From Platanthera guangdongensis (taxonomy: Eukaryota; Streptophyta; Magnoliopsida; Asparagales; Orchidaceae), in contig CM077161.1 of the NCBI GenBank assembly GCA_039583875.1, positions 63,803,885-63,867,884 of the forward strand: a stretch of 64,000 nt of DNA, in the 5' to 3' direction. This document shows, one piece after another, positions 1-10,107 of the stretch. The position numbers were made by a program, and so were the translations under genes. The notes under the pieces were generated by a model, which worked only from the letters and a program-made list of their open reading frames with translations, made no database searches and had not been told where the DNA came from. Every line of letters begins with the position of its first letter. Position 1 is the first letter of the stretch.

Positions 1-492
1 TCCCTATAATATAATTCAGAATTCATAGAAATCATAATATTGTCAACACAATGAAAAATGTAGCAACGATCATCATTATCCAAAGATTGCTTTATTGTAT
101 TGCCGATTTGAAAAGTAACTTCATCCTCCCCTACCAGCAAAACTAATTTACCATCAAAAACGTCAATAAGAGCTCTAGATTGTCAAAGAACGGACGACCT
201 AGTATGAGTGGCACATCTACATTTTCGTCCATATCTAAAATAACAAAATTGGCTGGAAATATAAACTTATCTACCTTAACCAATACATCCTCTACTACTC
301 CTCTAGGAAACATAATTGAATGATCTGTTAATTGAATACTCATTCTAGTAAGGCTAAGTTCTCCTGACCTAGTTTTAAATATAGTTTATAAGGCATTACG
401 TTTATACTAGCTCCTAAATCCGCTAAAACTTTATTCACTTGTAAATCACCGATTAAACATGGAATTGAAAATGAACCAGGATCCCTAAGTTT
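1..492 (-). pseudogene. Athila-1 retropepsin region (degraded, cut by window edge)
   Basis: This is the aspartic protease part of a minus-strand Athila-type Ty3/gypsy polyprotein. Translation of the complementary strand gives the Athila-style active-site segment ADLGASIN near 400-423. Further on there is an ILGRPFF flap-type motif near 180-205, preceded by KVDKFIFPANF. The frame is broken around 340-360 and again below 180, so no intact protease remains. It follows directly from the gag part to its right, as expected for a gag-pro-pol order read on the minus strand, and RT should lie beyond base 1. Athila lineage is known-family inference from the DLGAS motif and from the TGGCGCC primer site at 15338-15355. 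Confidence 0.8.
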
Positions 493-2199
493 TTATATTA
501 ATTTGTTCTGTAAAATAGTGGAACATTCTTCACTAAGTGTTACCAAAGATAATTCTTCTATTTTCTTTTTATTTGAAATTAAGTCCTTTAGAAATTTAGC
601 ATACTTCGACATTTGAATGACTTCAGAAAAAGGTAAATTAACATATAATTGTTTAAACATATATAAGAATTTACCATATTGTGCATACATGCGCTCATTC
701 TTCAGCTTTGCTGGATATGATATTGCTGGTTGATACTCCTTTGATTTGGAATTCATCTCATTCTGTCCTTCGCTAGTAGACTCCTCTTGGGGTGCTTCCT
801 TTGTAAGTCTTTGGTCTTGTAATTCCTTTCCAGTCCTCAATTGGATTGCTTTTGCATGCTCCTTCAGGTTTGTTTCAGTATTACCAGGAAGTGTTCCTTG
901 TTGTCTTTCAGATACCATCCTTGCAAGCTGACCTATCTGATTCTCCAAATTACGAATAGAGCCCTATTGATTCCGGAAAGCTACATCAGTTGTTTGCATG
1001 AACTTGGTGAGTACATCTTATAATGATGGCTTCCTTTGCTCCGGTTATTGTGGTTGTCCAAACACAGGTTGCTTGCCTTGATTTCCTTGTCCTCCCTTGT
1101 AGAAATTGGGGTGGTTCCTCCATCCTAGATTATATGTAGAACTATATGGGTGTTTACTTGGTTGAAGGAGGTCTGGTATTATTGCACATATAGTCAACAT
1201 GTTCATGCACCAGAGGTTCACAACCAGACATTCCACCAAACGAAGGGTCCCATTGTTGTGGCACCATGGAGGGTGATGCTAAAGATAGGTTATCCATCTT
1301 CTGATGAAGCTTCTCTACTTGAATAGCTAAGGAAGTGATGACATCCACTTCATAGATTCTTGCAGGCTTATTAGGCTTTTGTCTCAAGGTAGTATATTAA
1401 TAGTTATTCATTGCCTTGTCTTATATCCACTGTTGACCGCTTCTAGTGTCCTATTGTTCAAAGTGCCTCCACAAGCTGCATCGATCATCTGTTTAGTGAC
1501 AGGATTAAGACCATTATAGAAGGTTTGAATCTAAATCCAGGAAGGTAATGCATGTTGGGGACACTTCCTTAATAGTTCCATGAATCGTTCCCATGTGTCA
1601 TATAATGATTCAGATTCTAATTGAGCATATGTAGAAATGTCATTCCTTAGCTTTGCAGTCTTCGTCGGTGGAAGATACTTCATCAAGAACTTCTCAACCA
1701 TCATATCCCATGTAATAATAAACCCTCTAGGTAATGAGCTTAATCACTGCTTTGCATAGTGCCTTAGTGAGAACGGAAACAACCTCAATCGAATGGCATC
1801 ATTGGTAATGCCATTGATCTTGACTGTATCACATATCTCAAAGAATCCGGCTATGTGTGTGTTGGGATCTTCATCTTATAGGGCATCATATTGGACATAC
1901 TGTTGAACCATCTGAATAATACTAGGCTTCAATTTGAAATTGTTGGCAATAATTGGTGGTCTAACAACGCTTGACCCAGTACCCTGGAGATTAGGTCTAG
2001 CAAAGTCAGACATAGTTTTCTTGTTCTGATTTTCCATGTTATCTGGATGTTGATCTCTTAAGTTTACTGTTTCCACTTCTGAAAGTCCGTTTGAACTATC
2101 TGTGTTATCAGTTCTCAAGTCCCTTTGTGAGGTGTTGAGAAAAATTCGTTCCGGGCCAAGATGAAATGGTGTTAACCAAGAATTTCTCACCCTGGTCAT
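493..2199 (-). pseudogene. Athila-1 gag (degraded)
   Basis: This is the capsid/nucleocapsid region of the minus-strand Athila-type element. The N-terminal part (2199 to about 1750) contains the segment ending KPSIIQMVQQ, followed by EICDTVKINGITNDAIRLRLFPFSL, here split by stops near 1880 and 1740. The C-terminal part (948-493) starts with NQIGQLARMVSERQQGTLPG and has the AIQLRTGKEL segment typical of Athila gag-protease linkers. Several stops and frameshifts lie between 1045 and 1870. The likely start is the Met at 2197-2199, since it is the first Met after the leader. It is non-functional. Confidence 0.82.
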
Positions 2200-2327
2200 A
2201 GACTAACAAACAACAAAATACAGATTAGGTGATATAATTATGCAATAAACTAATTTACAAATATATGTAGTAATAAAAAATTGGTAGATTAATAGAGTTT
2301 AAGATTTCAAAATATTGAAGACGAGTC
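2200..2327 (-). other. Athila-1 untranslated leader
   Basis: This short AT-rich stretch lies between the Athila-1 gag start and the left LTR of the inserted Tat element. On the minus strand it continues the leader that begins at the primer-binding site 15338-15355. The last five bases (2323-2327, GAGTC) are the left copy of the Tat target-site duplication. Confidence 0.7.
2323..2327. repeat. Left target-site duplication of Tat element
   Basis: GAGTC lies directly left of the 5' LTR and is repeated exactly at 15335-15339, directly right of the 3' LTR. Five bp is the usual target duplication of Ty3/gypsy integrases. Confidence 0.93.
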
Positions 2328-3082
2328 TGTTAACCCCTCAGTCCGCAACATCCTACAAGATGCCAAAACCCCCCTTTCAACACTCGCGGACTCGATTTGG
2401 CAGTCCGCCAGGTCCGGCAAGGTAACCAATCAGCCACCAAGTATGGTACCCCAGCAACGGACTCAAGGATCTGTTCGCTCAGTCCGCCACGACTTGGGAT
2501 ATCGGATTCTCTACAATGGCGGACGTAGTGTCTCGTCCGCCCAGGCCGCCGCCCTCCAGCAGGATCGTGCCCAGCAGCAGTGGAAGCTCCAGTCCACGAG
2601 CCCAGTCCGCCCCTTCTGCGCAGACTGGCGTGTTCTTTTCTTTTTGCTTCCCGTCACCGCTGCCCGGTTCTCCTGTACCCCGGGCAGCCAGTTATTTTAG
2701 CCCAGCCCGTTTGGGCAGGCCCCCTATCCTATAAATAGGGGGGAGGTGGTGCACCCAGGGCACGCTGACTCGGTCCCAGGAGCCTACTTGTTAAAGGTTG
2801 CGGACTCGAATCTTATGCCTTGTGGACTCCCCCTCGCTCTTCTCTTGTCAACCTTTTCCTTTCACTTGTAAGCAAATCCTTCTTGAATCAAGGGAAAGCC
2901 CGTCGCAAGAGAAGCATTCAGGCCGCGACGGGCGAAGTCTGTTGTTGCCGTGGCTCACGACCCTGCTGTTCTTCCTGCCCTCATCCGCTTAGTAGATTAC
3001 TACTCGCAGTCTCTCTATTCCCCGATGTTCGAACCGTTAGCTGGTGGTGCCCGACCCCCCTTTGTGTTTTCGTGCATCAACA
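2328..3082 (+). repeat. Tat element 5' LTR
   Basis: A 755-bp direct repeat of 14580-15334, starting TGTTAACCCC and ending ATCAACA, gives 4-bp terminal inverted repeats. It contains a TATA box (2730-2737) and many copies of AGTCCGC or its complement GCGGACT. The copy differs from the 3' LTR at roughly 36 sites counted by eye, about 5 percent. Confidence 0.95.
2729..2737 (+). promoter_or_regulatory. TATA box of Tat 5' LTR
   Basis: CTATAAATA sits in the middle of the LTR, after a GC-rich U3 and about 345 bp before the LTR end. It is conserved, with one change after the core, at 14981-14988 in the 3' LTR. It is the probable RNA polymerase II promoter for the genomic transcript. Confidence 0.7.
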
Positions 3083-3134
3083 GTTAACACGCGACCTTCA
3101 GATCCGAGTAGTGTTTTGAATTCAGCGGACAGAA
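3083..3134 (+). other. Tat leader between 5' LTR and gag
   Basis: Only 52 bp separate the LTR end from the first gag Met. The primer-binding site should start here, but the sequence (GTTAACACGCGACC...) does not match the initiator-Met or TGGCGCC types seen in the other elements of this window. I could not name the primer tRNA. Confidence 0.55.
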
Positions 3135-4490
3135 ATGTCAGACCGCAGAGCCCGCTCTTCAGACCGCTCCAGTTCTTCAGACGACACTCTTTGGGACGCA
3201 ATTGAGCAAGCTCGCCTTGAGGCCGAGCAGTCCCGCCGGCAGACCGACTAGCGTCTCGACGCAATCAGCCAAACCCTACTCGCGCTAGCCTAGCGGCTTG
3301 CTCCTCAGACCGCAGCAGATCCAGCGGACTCGCCAGTCCGCCAGACCCCAGCTTGCCGAACTCTGCTTCGGCAGTCGCCAGCCACTCCTCGGAACCCGGC
3401 TCAGTCCGCCGCCCCTCTGCGCCCTCAGGAGGAGCAGTTTGCTTTCAGGAATTTCTTCAGAGAAGCTGCCAGGGGCACTCCTGCCCGCCATCTTCATTTT
3501 GCTGACTGCCAGTCCGCCGAGCCCGCGGACTCCCCGGCTTCAGTCCACCCCTTCTACCCCGCAGAGTTCGAGACACCGTCTCCCTTCATTGACCGAATCC
3601 GATGGGAATAGGCTCCGAACAACTTCAGGGAGCCTCGCATCCCATTCTATTCAGGAGGGACTGATCCAGTCTCTCACCTCCAAGCATTTGAGGGGGAAGT
3701 TGCTTTGAGATGCCTCTCAGATGCTATCAAGTGTAAACTCCTGGTTACCACTCTCGAAGGACAGGCGAGAGAGTGGTTCTATAAGCTGCCTTCGGGCACA
3801 ATCTCTTCTTTCGCAGAGCTTCGCAGCCAGTTGTTGCTGAGGTTTGCTACATCAAGAAAGAGGAAGAATGGGCCAGCTGCCCTATTTGAAATCAAGCAAA
3901 GGGATAATGAATCAGTGGCGCGATTCGTTGATCGCTTTTAGAGAGAGATCCAAGGGGTAAGGAATGTGAACCCCGACTATTACAAGGTCGCCTTGATCCA
4001 TGGCCTCCGGGAAGGCCCCCTGAAGTTTAAAGCAACAACCAAGGCACCTGAGACTTATCAAGAATTGATCTCCATGGTCAACCGTTTCATTGAAGGAGAA
4101 AATGCCAATCCAACCTATGTCTCATCCCTGACAGCTAAGGCTGAAGGAAGGGATGCCTCCGCTTCTTCCTCTCGTAGCAAGCCCCCTCTCCCAGACTTCC
4201 AGCCTCCGTCTCAAAGAGGCAGGAACTTTCTCCACAAGAAACCTTTCCTTGGCCATCAACAGTTTCATGAGCAGAGACTGCCGTTGGCCGCCACTCCGGC
4301 CATTCCATTGCAAGCTCTTCCCATCCTCCAACAAGCAGCCTTGCCTGCTCCGAGCCAATCTGATGCAAGCCCCATGGAGGACATTGCAGATCTGGACCTT
4401 GATGAAGTCATCCAGATCTTGCAAAGGAGATCAGAAGAAAAGAGGCAAGAGCCTCAGAAAGTGTGGACTGCAAGGCCCTTCACATGCTGA
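3135..4490 (+). pseudogene. Tat gag (four amber stops)
   Basis: This is the structural polyprotein that forms the particle. One frame runs from the Met at 3135 to a TGA at 4488 and is interrupted by TAG codons at 3249, 3291, 3609 and 3939. The N-terminus is acidic/arginine-rich (MSDRRARSSDR). The central capsid homology begins near 3640 and includes GQAREWFYKLP, then SRKRKNGPAALFEIKQ and VALIHGLREGPLKF, matching the retrotransposon gag domain. The C-terminal zinc-knuckle region appears damaged: the following frame (from 4463) continues with an HMLIEKLLAEGKI segment that is usually part of this region, so a small indel probably lies near 4463-4490. The start is chosen as the first Met after the LTR. 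Confidence 0.85.
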
Positions 4491-5512
4491 TAGAGAAGCT
4501 GCTTGCCGAGGGCAAGATTGACTTGGCTAAGAAGGATTCTCCTTCTTCTTCGAAGCCATCCACCTCAAAGGGCAAAGAAGTCGCCGAAGCGTACCAGGAA
4601 TGTGTGGAGGTCGAGGACGAAGGATGTCTGGGGCCGATCAACGTCCCGGTGGAGTGCTTCGATGCAGATGATGAAGGGGTTTTGGGACGCCTCTTCTTCA
4701 TCCATGGTGGAGTAGGGACCGAGTCTACTCGGAAATCGTCAATTTCAAGGGTCACCCGGGCAGAGGTGGCCTCTACTTCTTCCATTGCTCCTCCAAGTGA
4801 GGTTGTCACCTTTGGTCCAGCAGATCTACCCCAAACAGCCAACCCGTTTGATGATGCTGTAGTAATCAAGGCTGTGGTTGGGGACTTTCTAATTGATAGA
4901 ATTCTTGTTGACACAGGCAGCTCGGTCAACCTCCTGTTCAAGTCTACCTTTGAGGCCCTAAGGACCGGAAAGCCTCTGCTTTCCCCTGAGGGGGCACTCT
5001 ATGGTTTCTCGGGAGAGAGAAAAGAAGTGGAAGGCAGCGTCATCCTGCCCGTGAAGCTTGGAGGGGAAACTAAGCAAGCACAATTCATAGTGGTTAACGC
5101 CCCCAGCAACTACCATGCCATCTTCGGCAGACCTCTTCTGAACAAGTATCAAGCGGTGGTTTACACTTACCACCTTGCCATCAAGTTCTTTGCAGATGGA
5201 AGGATGTGCCGGGTCAGGAATGACCCAAGAAGAGCAAGAGAGTGCTACGTCTGCACTGTCAACATGGTTGAAGCCAGCCCTTCCCTTGCTCCAGCAGCAG
5301 CTGCAGAAGCCTCTCCCAGTTCAGAAGCTGCTGCTAATGAAGGTGCTCACCTGGAACCTGCCCAGGTGACGCAAGGAGTCCCCATTGCTGAGGGGGAGGA
5401 GAGGAAGCTCTCCATCAAATCGGAGTTACCTGAAGATCAAAAGGCCGAGTTGATTTCCTGCTTGCTGAATAACCTGGATGTCTTCGCCTGGTCAGCAGAA
5501 GACATGCCATGA
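4463..5512 (+). pseudogene. Tat aspartic protease region
   Basis: This part of pol cleaves the polyprotein. It overlaps gag by 28 bases in another frame. The catalytic motif VDTGSSVNLLF is at about 4907-4939, and the second conserved segment AIFGRPLLNKYQ is at about 5119-5154. An acidic linker precedes the protease and an alanine/proline-rich linker leads to RT. The frame ends in TGA at 5510-5512, just before the RT start segment, and the same frame resumes immediately, so this is a premature stop in a once continuous pro-pol. Protease residues themselves look intact. Confidence 0.87.
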
Positions 5513-6384
5513 GTGGATCCTGATGTTGCATGCGACCACTTGAATGTTGATCCCGGCTGCAAACCTATACAACAAAAGAAGAGGGACATAGCTACAAAGC
5601 TTGCAGAGCCAATAAGGGAGGAGGTTGCAAAACTCCTCAAGGCTAATTTTGTTAAAGAAATTCAATATCCCACCTGGATATCAAACGTTGTAATGGTTAA
5701 AAAGCCAGGGGGAAAATGGCGAATGTGTGTAGATTTTACCAAACTTAATAAAGCATGCCGTAAAGATTGCTACCCCTTGCCTCGGATAGATTCTTTAGTT
5801 GATTCCGCGGTAGGGTACTCTTATATGAGTTTTTTAGATGCATTTTCTGGTTATCACCAGATAAGAATGCATAAGCCTGATGTTCCTCACACGTCGTTCA
5901 TTACTAATGATGGTTGTTATTGCTACCTTGTGATGCCCTTTGGGCTTAAAATGCCGGTGCAACCTACCAACGGATGATGGACCGTGTGTTTAACCATCAT
6001 AAGAGGAGGAACCTAGAAGTGTATGTAGACGATCTCTTGATTAAGAGTAAGTCATTTTCGGTGCACATGCTAGATCTACCAGAGACGTTCGCTACTCTGC
6101 GTAGGTACAAAATGAAGCTTAACCCTTTGAAATGCACGTTTGGGGCGAGTAAGGGGAAGTTTCTTGGTCATCTCCTTACTCCGGAAGGACTTGCCCCCAA
6201 TCCTGATAAACTGAAAGCCATTCTTGATATGCATACACCTCGTTCCCCAAAGGAAGTTCAGCAGTTATGGGGGAGGCTGGCAGGTCTTGCAAGATTTCTC
6301 TCTCGGGTTGGAGATAGGAGTGCTCCCTTCTTTAAAACCCTCCGAGGAGCATCCAAGTTTGAGTGGATGGAAGAATGCTCCTAA
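5513..6384 (+). pseudogene. Tat reverse transcriptase
   Basis: RT copies the genomic RNA into DNA in the particle. Visible motifs in order: PTWISNVVMVKKPGGKWRMC, LNKACRKDCYPLP, FLDAFSGYHQI, VMPFGLK, the catalytic VYVDDLL (about 6019-6039), and KCTFGASKGKFLGHL. A single-base deletion near 5950-5955 shifts the frame between the VMPFGLK and MMDRVF segments. A TAA at 6382-6384 ends the second part. Without these lesions it would be a standard-length RT domain. It is directly followed by RNase H in the second frame. Confidence 0.92.
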
Positions 6385-6396
6385 GCTTTTGAGCAG

Positions 6397-7575
6397 TTGA
6401 AGATGCAACTGACCTCAGCACCCCTGCTTCAGAGTCCCCGGCCAGGAGAGATTCTTTTCTTATACCTAGGGGTTGGCCCTGAGGCCGTCAGCTCCGTTCT
6501 TCTTCGGGAAGAGAGCAGGAAGCAATTCCCAATTTACTATGTTAGCCATATCTTGAAGAGTGCTGAGATACGGTATCCAATTTTGGAGAAGTTAGCCTTG
6601 GCGCTAGTCATGTCAACTCGCAGGCTCCGTCCGTACTTCCAAGCACATTCAATTCGAGTCGTCACCGATCAGCCTTTGAAGAGTGTGTTGGAAAAACCAG
6701 AACATTCATGCAGACTGGCCAAGTGGGCAATAGAGTTGAGTGAATTTGAAATCTCTTATGTGCCCAAGACAGCCATTAAAGCTCAAGTCCTAGCAGACTT
6801 CTTAATCGACATGCCAGAGTCCAGTTCTGATCGAGGAGAAAGGTCACCTTTGGCTTGGACCATCTACGTTGATGGTGCCTCAGGCAGAAGTTCTTCTGGA
6901 GCAGGAGTGGTTCTCATTAATCCAAACGGAGTCAAACTGGAGCAGGCTATCAAGTTCTACTTTCCATTAACCAATAATCAGGCCGAGTATGAAGCTCTGC
7001 TACCAGGCTTGAGGCTTACAAGGGAACTAGGAATCGATCATGTTCATATCAAAACCGATTCTCTGGTAATGGCGTCACAAGTCCTCGGTAACTTCGAAAC
7101 AAGAGAGTCGATCTTGAAGAAATATCTAGCTCTTGTAAAGATAGAAGTCGGCAGGTTCAAGAGCTTTACCATCGAGCATATCCCCAGAACAGAAAATGAG
7201 GAGGCAGATTTTCTTTCCAAGTATGGGATGCCTTCAGGAGGAACAACTTCCGAGCTCTTCCGCCCGGCAGTGGTGGAAGGAGATTTGATGCAAGTGGATC
7301 AACGCACCTCCTGGATGGACCCATTCATTCTCTATCTATCAACAGGAGATTATCACCATTCAGTCAAAGATAAGAAAAAGTTCAGAATAAAGGCGGCTCA
7401 CTACTTCTTAGTGGCAGGAGTCCTCTACAGAAAAACCTTCCTCTCTACCATGGCCCGGTGTGTTTCAGAAGAAGAAGCTCCCCTTATTTTGCAAGAAGTT
7501 CATTCAGGAGAATGTGGAAGCCACTCAGGAGCAAGAACCCTGGAAAGACGGATCCTGCGGCAGGTTTATTTCTAG
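6397..7575 (+). pseudogene. Tat RNase H pair (gypsy type plus archaeal type)
   Basis: Two RNase H domains lie in one 392-codon stretch. The first (about residues 1-140) is the degenerate gypsy domain, with the ending ISYVPKTAIKAQVLADFL. The second begins WTIYVDGASGRSSSGAG (about 6856-6906) and contains NNQAEYEALL, HIKTDSLVMASQ and EHIPRTENEEAD, the motif set of archaeal-like RNase H, with its acidic residues present. This duplication is characteristic of Tat/Ogre/Retand elements. After it comes the integrase zinc-binding N-terminus (HSGECGSHSGARTLERR). TAG at 7573-7575 interrupts the latter, and the same frame continues into integrase. Confidence 0.9.
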
Positions 7576-7581
7576 CCCACT

Positions 7582-8565
7582 ATGAAGAGAGACTCTGAGT
7601 TCTATGCAAGAAAGTGCATTCAATGCCAGAAGTTCGCTCCACTTCAACTCCATGCAGCTCAGTCCCTCAGATCAATTGCAACTCCTTGGCCCTTTGCGGT
7701 TTGGGGAATGGATCTCATTGGTCCTTTTCCCATGGCAAGCGGGCAACGGCGTTTTATCATCGTAATGATCGACTACTTCAGCAAGTGGATCGAGGCCAAG
7801 GCATTGGCGAAGATAACTACTCAGGTCATCAAAAACTTCATTTGGGGGGAGATTGTCTGTCGGCATGGGATACATATGGCAATAATCACTGATAATGGGC
7901 CACAATTCAATAACTCAGAGATGATAGATTTTTTCTGGCAGATCGGAACAGAGCTGCGGTTTGCATCAGTTCATCATCCCAGAAGAAATGGCCAAGTAGA
8001 AGCAGCCAACAAGCAGATCCTCAATTTGCTCAAAAAGAAAGTACAGAATCTCAAGGGTAGCTGGGCTGATCAACTTCCATCAGTCCTCTGGTCCCTTAGG
8101 ACAACGCCATCATCCGCAACTAGGGAGATTCCATTCAAACTTTCTCATGGCTCAGAGGCACTCATTCCAGTTGAGTTTGAAGTCCCGTCACCCAGAGTTC
8201 TGCTTGCAAGAGAAGGCGTTGAGGACTGGCTTGAGTTGAATAATAAAGAGATGAGGTTCAGCTTGGAACACATCGAGGCAATCAGAGATCAAGCAGCCAT
8301 AAGGCAGGAGGAGGTCAAAAGAAGGATGGCCCGCTACTTTGATCAGAACGTAAGGATCAAACACTTCCAAGTGGGAGATCTAGTTCTAAAGAAGATTGAT
8401 GCTGCTGCAAGAGCTGGTTTAGTTGGAAAGCTTAATCTAAATTGGGCCGACCCTTTTGTTATCAAAGAAGTGTTAAAGAGCGGCGCTTACCGCTTGCAGA
8501 CATACGAAGGAGTGGATATACCACACACATGGAGCGGAGATGATCTCAAACGGTTCTATTCTTGA
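7582..8565 (+). pseudogene. Tat integrase
   Basis: Integrase inserts the cDNA into the genome. The HHCC zinc finger spans the stop at 7573: its histidines lie before it and CIQCQKF lies at about 7615-7635. The catalytic core has the expected acidic triad, in WGMDLIGPFP, ITDNGPQFN and NGQVEAANKQ. The C-terminal part holds VGDLVLKKIDAAARAG and ends with SGAYRLQTYEG before TGA at 8563. I see no chromodomain, as expected for the Tat lineage. From 7582 to the end this stretch is uninterrupted, but it depends on the broken frame upstream. Confidence 0.92.
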
Positions 8566-9224
8566 ACCTCCTTTTTTCTACTTTGTGTATCCTCTTCAAG
8601 AGTTATTATGAATAGAAACTGCTTGCTAACGCTTCTTCAAGTGTTTTGTCTATGTAATCATAACAGATGAAACGTTAAGAAAGATTTCAAAAACGGTTGT
8701 GCGCTTGAACTCTCTTTTCTTTCTTATGTTTGCTTTGCAAATACATTTTATTAATCAAAGGATCCATACTGACACTTTTTTCTAGTGCTTTCTCTTTCTT
8801 CCAAAGACCTATAACGGTTCCCTGATACCAGGAGACATCGCCGAGTTCAGCAAGACCTTCCCTAGAGCTGTTGTCATTAGCGTAACAACACGAAGACCAT
8901 GTGTTACGAGGAGATTTCGCACCGTGTAGTGGGAGCTTGCAGGCTCTAGTGCAGTAGGATTCCGAACTTCGGATCTCGGCTAGTACCTTACCCCACCTCT
9001 ACGTTATGGAGGGCTGGGTGGGTGTAGAGCTCTACCGTGCCGCATTTGGGATATCGTTACAACTTTGATGATCTGGGGAGGAAAGCAATGCCATGCGCAC
9101 CTGCACACCGATCATCTTAGCTTGTAACCCTCAAACACTCCATGGTACCCTCAAGCAGTGCCTGCAGGAGACCCACAGCTTAGACTGTACTCCAGGCAAG
9201 AGGGAAGGGAACCGTTCCGCCAAG
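8566..9224 (+). other. Tat post-pol non-coding region
   Basis: No coding sequence is supported here. The stretch begins the 6-kb region between integrase and 3' LTR. It is pyrimidine-rich at first, then has scattered AGTCCGC-type motifs and a first, diverged copy of a GGAAAGCAATGCCATG segment near 9078-9095 that recurs in the tandem repeat to the right. Confidence 0.6.
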
Positions 9225-9600
9225 TATCTTGCTCTTCGCAGGGAATCTTCTTGGTGCGGACTGGTTTTCTCTATCCGCACAGTCCGTCGGTTTCATTTGG
9301 GTTGATCATATAGCCTGTGGCCTGGTGAGGAAAGCAATGCCATGTGCACCTGCCCACCCGGTCGCAGGCTATAGGTCATTTCTTCTGTTTAGTGCGGACT
9401 GGTTTTATCTATCCGCGCAGTCCGCTAGCTTTAGGTTGATCATATAGCCTGTGGCCTGGTGAGGAAAGCAATGCCATGTGCACCTGCCCACCTGGTCGCA
9501 AGCTATAGGTCATTTCTATCTTGGGCAGACTGGTTTTCTGTATCCGCTCAGTCCGACAGTTTCCTTGAGACCGCAAGCTATAGGTTCTCTGTTGGCATAT
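9225..9600 (+). repeat. Tandem repeat of about 134 bp in Tat 3' region
   Basis: About two and a half units, with a period of 134 bp measured from GTTGATCATATAGCC at 9301 to its next copy at 9435. Each unit contains GGAAAGCAATGCCATGTGCA, a GCTATAGGTCATTTC segment, and an inverted pair built from GCGGACTGG and CAGTCCG about 12-15 bp apart, which could form a hairpin. No coding role is visible. Confidence 0.85.
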
Positions 9601-9654
9601 ATACGAACTGCGAAATTATATCAGCTAAGTCCGCCGAATAGTTTTCATATATTA

Positions 9655-10018
9655 TCATTTGATAAGTTAATAAAGAGAATTGCGGACTGCTACTAGAACT
9701 CAATGAAGTCCACCTGACATTGTTATCAGCTGATTATTTTCGTTCTCATTTTTTAAGGCGGACATTGAATGGATTGATAAGTTGAATTCTCTAATCAACA
9801 AGACTCGTTATAGATGATCTTAGTATCGTGCGGACTGCAATTGGAACTCAACAGAGTCCGCCTGACAATTTATTCTCATTCCAACGACGGACAATAATTG
9901 TCTCTAATTAGCAAGTTAAAAAGCTCAGATTTATCAGCGTGTCGTGTGGATTGCTAAGTGTCGGTGCGGTGAACGTGGAAAAAGAACATTGCAGGAAGCA
10001 CACATGCAAAAATATCCT
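9655..10018 (+). repeat. Degenerate repeats with GCGGACTGC motif
   Basis: Two similar blocks begin at about 9683 and 9830 (TGCGGACTGC..., then AACTCAA...GTCC.CCTGACA...TTCTCATT) and a weaker third near 9945. They lie between the 134-bp array and the poly(A) end of the antisense gene. No gene is supported on either strand. Confidence 0.6.
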
Positions 10019-10024
10019 TTTTAT
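10019..10024 (-). terminator. Possible poly(A) signal of antisense gene 2
   Basis: AATAAA on the minus strand lies about 85 bases beyond the stop codon at 10108-10110, in an A/T-rich stretch. The position suits a plant polyadenylation signal, but the hexamer alone is weak evidence. Confidence 0.4.
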
Positions 10025-10107
10025 TTCATCAAAAATATATACATCTATTCGGCGAACTACAGTCTTGAGTCCGCCACATTTACAAAATCAAAAAAGATAA
10101 AAATACA

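Noticed and set aside
4122..4424. Minus-strand frames opposite Tat gag
   Set aside because: They are shadows of the gag frame, with no promoter or domain.
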